This document shows, piece by piece, positions 13,930 through 15,527 of a DNA stretch of 15,527 nt (its first letter is position 1; each line of letters opens with the position of its first letter). This DNA comes from an uncultured Eggerthellaceae bacterium (GTDB taxonomy: Bacteria > Actinomycetota > Coriobacteriia > Coriobacteriales > Eggerthellaceae). The stretch lies in the NCBI GenBank assembly GCA_910589125.1, contig CAJURX010000018.1:1-15527 (forward strand). Reading direction: 5' to 3'. A program made the position numbers and the translations under genes. A model generated the notes under the pieces. It saw only the letters and a program-made list of their open reading frames with translations, was not told where the DNA came from and made no database searches.

Positions 13930-14238
13930 ATTGTCAAGAGGCAAAATCGGGCCCGACCCCATCATGGGGCCAGGCCCTTCCTCTATCTCGACCCGATCGC
14001 GGCGACCTCGGCGTGTCTTTCCGACGCTCGTCCTTGCAGTTTAATATCCGCCCGTGGCGCCGAGGCGCTGGGCAATCCGTTGCTACGGCTGGGGCTGTCT
14101 CGTCGTTCGACAGTCTTGTGACGCGGGTGGCGCCGGACGGCGCTCGCAAAAAAAGAGACTGGAATCCGCCCCAACGGCCTCGGATTTACCGCGATGCGGG
14201 AGGGATGGCGCTATGTCACGGCCTCGCGCGCACGCCCG
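13930..14238 (-). ncRNA. candidate bridge (seeker) RNA region in the non-coding end of the IS
   Basis: This stretch of about 310 bases has no credible gene but several stems (plus-strand coordinates): GGGCC...GGCCC enclosing CCCC-ATCAT-GGGG at 13949-13977; GCCC..GCGC / GCGC..GGGC at 14050-14073; CTGTC/GACAG near 14096-14114; GCGCCG/CGGCGC near 14131-14144 next to A7 (14148-14154); and AATCCG/CGGATT at 14163-14186. IS1111-type recombinases are guided by an RNA made from this end of the element. TTTAATAT at 14040-14047 repeats the sequence spanning the IS junction (13913-13920). The RNA's exact ends and strand cannot be read off; low confidence until folded and compared with relatives. Confidence 0.32.
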
Positions 14239-15351
14239 CTACGCCTCCTCGGCCATGAGGCCGACCGCCCATGCCCAGCAGGCCAGCTCGCGCGCCGTGG
14301 CGACGTTGGCCTTGTTCTTCTGGACGCCCCGGTCCAGCAGGGCCCCCCGCCTCTCGACGAGCCTCCTCACCCCCTTCGCCGCATGCCGCCTCGCCGCCGG
14401 GTCCGGCGCCTGCCCCGGAGCCAGCTCCTTGGGGTGCGCGGAGCAGCCGAGGTAGTGCCAGGAGGACTCGACGAGCGCGCGCCGCAGGTGCCCGTTGCCC
14501 GCCTTGGTGATCCCGCCCTTGCGCGCGCTCTCCCCGCTCGAGTGCTCGGAGGGGACGAGCCCGACCCACGCCGCGAACGACCTCGCGCTCCCGAACCGGG
14601 AGAACTCGCCGGCCTCGAACACGAGGTCGGACGCCGTGGCGACGTCGACCCCCTTGAGGCAGCGCAACGAGTCGACCCGCCTCTTCCAGCGGGGCTTGGA
14701 GGCTTCGGCCGCCACCAGCTTCTCGAGGCGCGCCTTCTCCTCGCACGCCGCCTTGACGCGGTCGACGTAGTAGGCGTAGGCCTCGTTGTCGGCCTCCTCC
14801 GCGAACGTGATGGACCTCGCCCACGCCCAGTACGCAGCCGTCCAGTTCTTCTTGCGCCGCCCCGTCGGGGTGAGCTCGTCGAACACGTGCCCGTGCCTGA
14901 GCAGGAACTTCGACATCAGCTGCTTGGAGCGGGCCGCCTCCTCGCGGGCGTCCTCGAGGGCGCGGGCGAGGTCGCGGGCCGCCTCGCAGCCGTCGTCGGG
15001 CACCCACACCTCCACGACGTTGCCGACCGAGAGCATGCGCGCGAGGAACGCCGCGTCGTTGCGGTCGTTCTTGCGCCTGCGGTCGGCCGCGGGCTTGATC
15101 ATCTTGGAGACTGCGCCGACGACGCAGTCGACGCCGAGCGCCGAGAGCTTCTTCTGCAGGTCGAACCCGGTGACCCCCGACTCGTAGACGCACTTCACCG
15201 GCTGCGCCAGCGTCCGCAGCCAATCCGCGAGGGCGGCGTGGTCGTAGCCGAAGGAGGCGTTGGCGACCTCGCCGGTCATCACGTTGAGCGCGGCGGCCTT
15301 TATCGACCGGGCGTGGACGTCGAGCCCTACGAACGTGGTAGCATTCATCAT
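14239..15351 (-). CDS. IS110-family recombinase (DEDD transposase)
   Basis: A 370-aa RNA-guided-type recombinase. The N-terminal RuvC-like domain (about 5-160) has D11 in TTFVGLDVHARS, E57 in CVYESGVTG, and D96 and D99 in KNDRNDAAFLARM, the full DEDD set. A helical linker follows (about 120-220). The C-terminal Transposase_20 domain (about 228-310) has LRCLKGVDVATASDLVFEAG and GLVPSEHSSGESARKGGITK, with the conserved serine at 271/272. All catalytic positions are present and the frame is intact, so it may be active. ATG 15351 (ATGATG) follows GGAAGGGG at a 6-base gap; ATG 15348 is equivalent. An upstream in-frame ATG at 15432 would have to read through the leader hairpin and is rejected. The codons are markedly more G+C-biased than those of flanking genes. 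Confidence 0.94.
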   Translation of the reverse strand: MMNATTFVGLDVHARSIKAAALNVMTGEVANASFGYDHAALADWLRTLAQPVKCVYESGVTGFDLQKKLSALGVDCVVGAVSKMIKPAADRRRKNDRNDAAFLARMLSVGNVVEVWVPDDGCEAARDLARALEDAREEAARSKQLMSKFLLRHGHVFDELTPTGRRKKNWTAAYWAWARSITFAEEADNEAYAYYVDRVKAACEEKARLEKLVAAEASKPRWKRRVDSLRCLKGVDVATASDLVFEAGEFSRFGSARSFAAWVGLVPSEHSSGESARKGGITKAGNGHLRRALVESSWHYLGCSAHPKELAPGQAPDPAARRHAAKGVRRLVERRGALLDRGVQKNKANVATARELACWAWAVGLMAEEA

Positions 15352-15353
15352 GA

Positions 15354-15446
15354 GAAGCCCCTTCCGTGAGTGCGGCGTGGCCGCGTGTTGAACCAGACAC
15401 CCACATTGTCGGCCTAATCCGCGGATATGCATGCAGGAGGGGCTTC
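15354..15446 (-). promoter_or_regulatory. inverted repeat in the recombinase leader that could mask its ribosome binding site
   Basis: On the minus strand GAAGCCCC (15446-15439) is complementary to GGGGCTTC (15361-15354), which includes most of the SD stretch GGAAGGGGCTTC just before the ATG. One more T-A pair and, after a bulged A, two C-G pairs extend it to about 11 bp. A transcript entering from outside the element would carry both arms and hide the SD, a known way for insertion sequences to limit transposase production. No test of the fold was possible here. Confidence 0.4.
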
Positions 15447-15468
15447 CTTTGTGGCGTCCTGCTCATAT

Positions 15469-15527
15469 CGTCTTGCCCTAATTCGCGCGTCCAGCCGCCC
15501 AACACAAACTACGTAGAAGCTGCCCGC
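15469..15527. other. flank beyond the IS end
   Basis: Bases beyond the right-hand inverted repeat are too short to hold a recognisable gene. Joined to the sequence before 13917, they would restore the empty site, apart from a few bases of uncertainty at each tip. Confidence 0.4.

Larger units (their letters stand above)
13917..15468 (-). mobile_element. IS110-family insertion sequence, IS1111-like
   Basis: About 1.55 kb bounded by a 13-bp perfect inverted repeat, ATATGAGCAGGAC at 13917-13929 and its reverse complement at 15456-15468, with one DEDD recombinase gene on the minus strand. Sub-terminal inverted repeats and a long non-coding end 3' of the recombinase gene (13930-14238, about 310 bases, against about 105 bases on the 5' side) are features of the IS1111 subgroup; classical IS110 members lack such repeats. 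True tips may lie a few bases outside the repeats. No target duplication is seen, as expected for this family. Base composition is more G+C-rich than in the flanking genes, which suggests an outside origin. One end sits right at the T-tract of the tRNA-Ala terminator. Confidence 0.8.

Noticed and set aside
14131..14154. Plus-strand hairpin followed by A7 inside the IS end as a terminator
   Set aside because: On the plus strand it is followed by A not T, and on the minus strand the T7 run precedes rather than follows this stem. The AATCCG/CGGATT stem (14163-14186) does precede the T7 on the minus strand but is 8 bases away, too weak to call.
14194..15505. Long open frames on both strands overlapping the IS recombinase (391 and 429 codons)
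   Set aside because: They are Arg/Gly/Pro-rich by-products of the very high G+C of the recombinase gene, in which stop codons are rare in all frames. The DEDD frame holds all family motifs.

Overview
The window looks like a chromosomal segment of a G+C-rich actinobacterium, most likely of the class Coriobacteriia (Eggerthellaceae/Atopobiaceae-like). This is an inference from the gene set (OFA-type MFS permease, an ECF sigma factor with an RsgI-like anti-sigma factor, QueT, TraX-family protein, TypA, bifunctional nuclease), from the mix of SD-led and apparently leaderless starts, and from codon use. No ribosomal RNA or other species-level marker is present.

Layout. Bases 3-1004 (+) are the 3' part of an MFS permease. 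Bases 1005-1283 are non-coding and carry two copies of a REP-like hairpin. Bases 1284-3271 (+) form a compact cassette: a small secreted protein with two calcium-type DxDxDG loops and a Gly/Tyr/His-rich tail, an ECF sigma factor, and an RsgI-like membrane anti-sigma factor whose start overlaps the sigma stop (ATGA). A hairpin at 3285-3318 separates this from three envelope genes on the minus strand: a DUF4230 membrane protein, an SGNH hydrolase with a C-terminal Cys cluster, and a PpiC-type foldase lipoprotein. From 6620 (+) come a divergent-type glucose-6-phosphate isomerase and endonuclease III, 7 bases apart. Endonuclease III converges, with only 3 bases between the stops, on typA/bipA (-).

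The second half holds, on the plus strand, a TraX-family membrane protein whose TATAAT box lies 6 bases before its ATG (apparently leaderless), a small protein resembling the N-terminal domain of cyanophycin synthetase, and queT, translationally coupled to it. A bifunctional-nuclease (DUF151) gene on the minus strand follows. A complete tRNA operon, Ile(GAT)-Ala(TGC), comes next, with its own promoter and an intrinsic terminator.

Directly after the terminator's T-tract sits an IS110-family element (about 13917-15468). It encodes a 370-aa DEDD/serine recombinase (-) and is bounded by a 13-bp perfect inverted repeat. Its long non-coding end lies 3' of the recombinase gene, the arrangement of the IS1111 subgroup, so that end is a candidate source of a bridge/seeker RNA. 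A second inverted repeat in its 5' leader could mask the recombinase ribosome binding site.

The most unusual items are the IS element's RNA-bearing end, the secreted-protein/sigma/anti-sigma cassette, the free-standing cyanophycin-synthetase-like domain next to queT, the tRNA-end inverted repeat, and a shared PEASEG C-terminus on two neighbouring envelope proteins.
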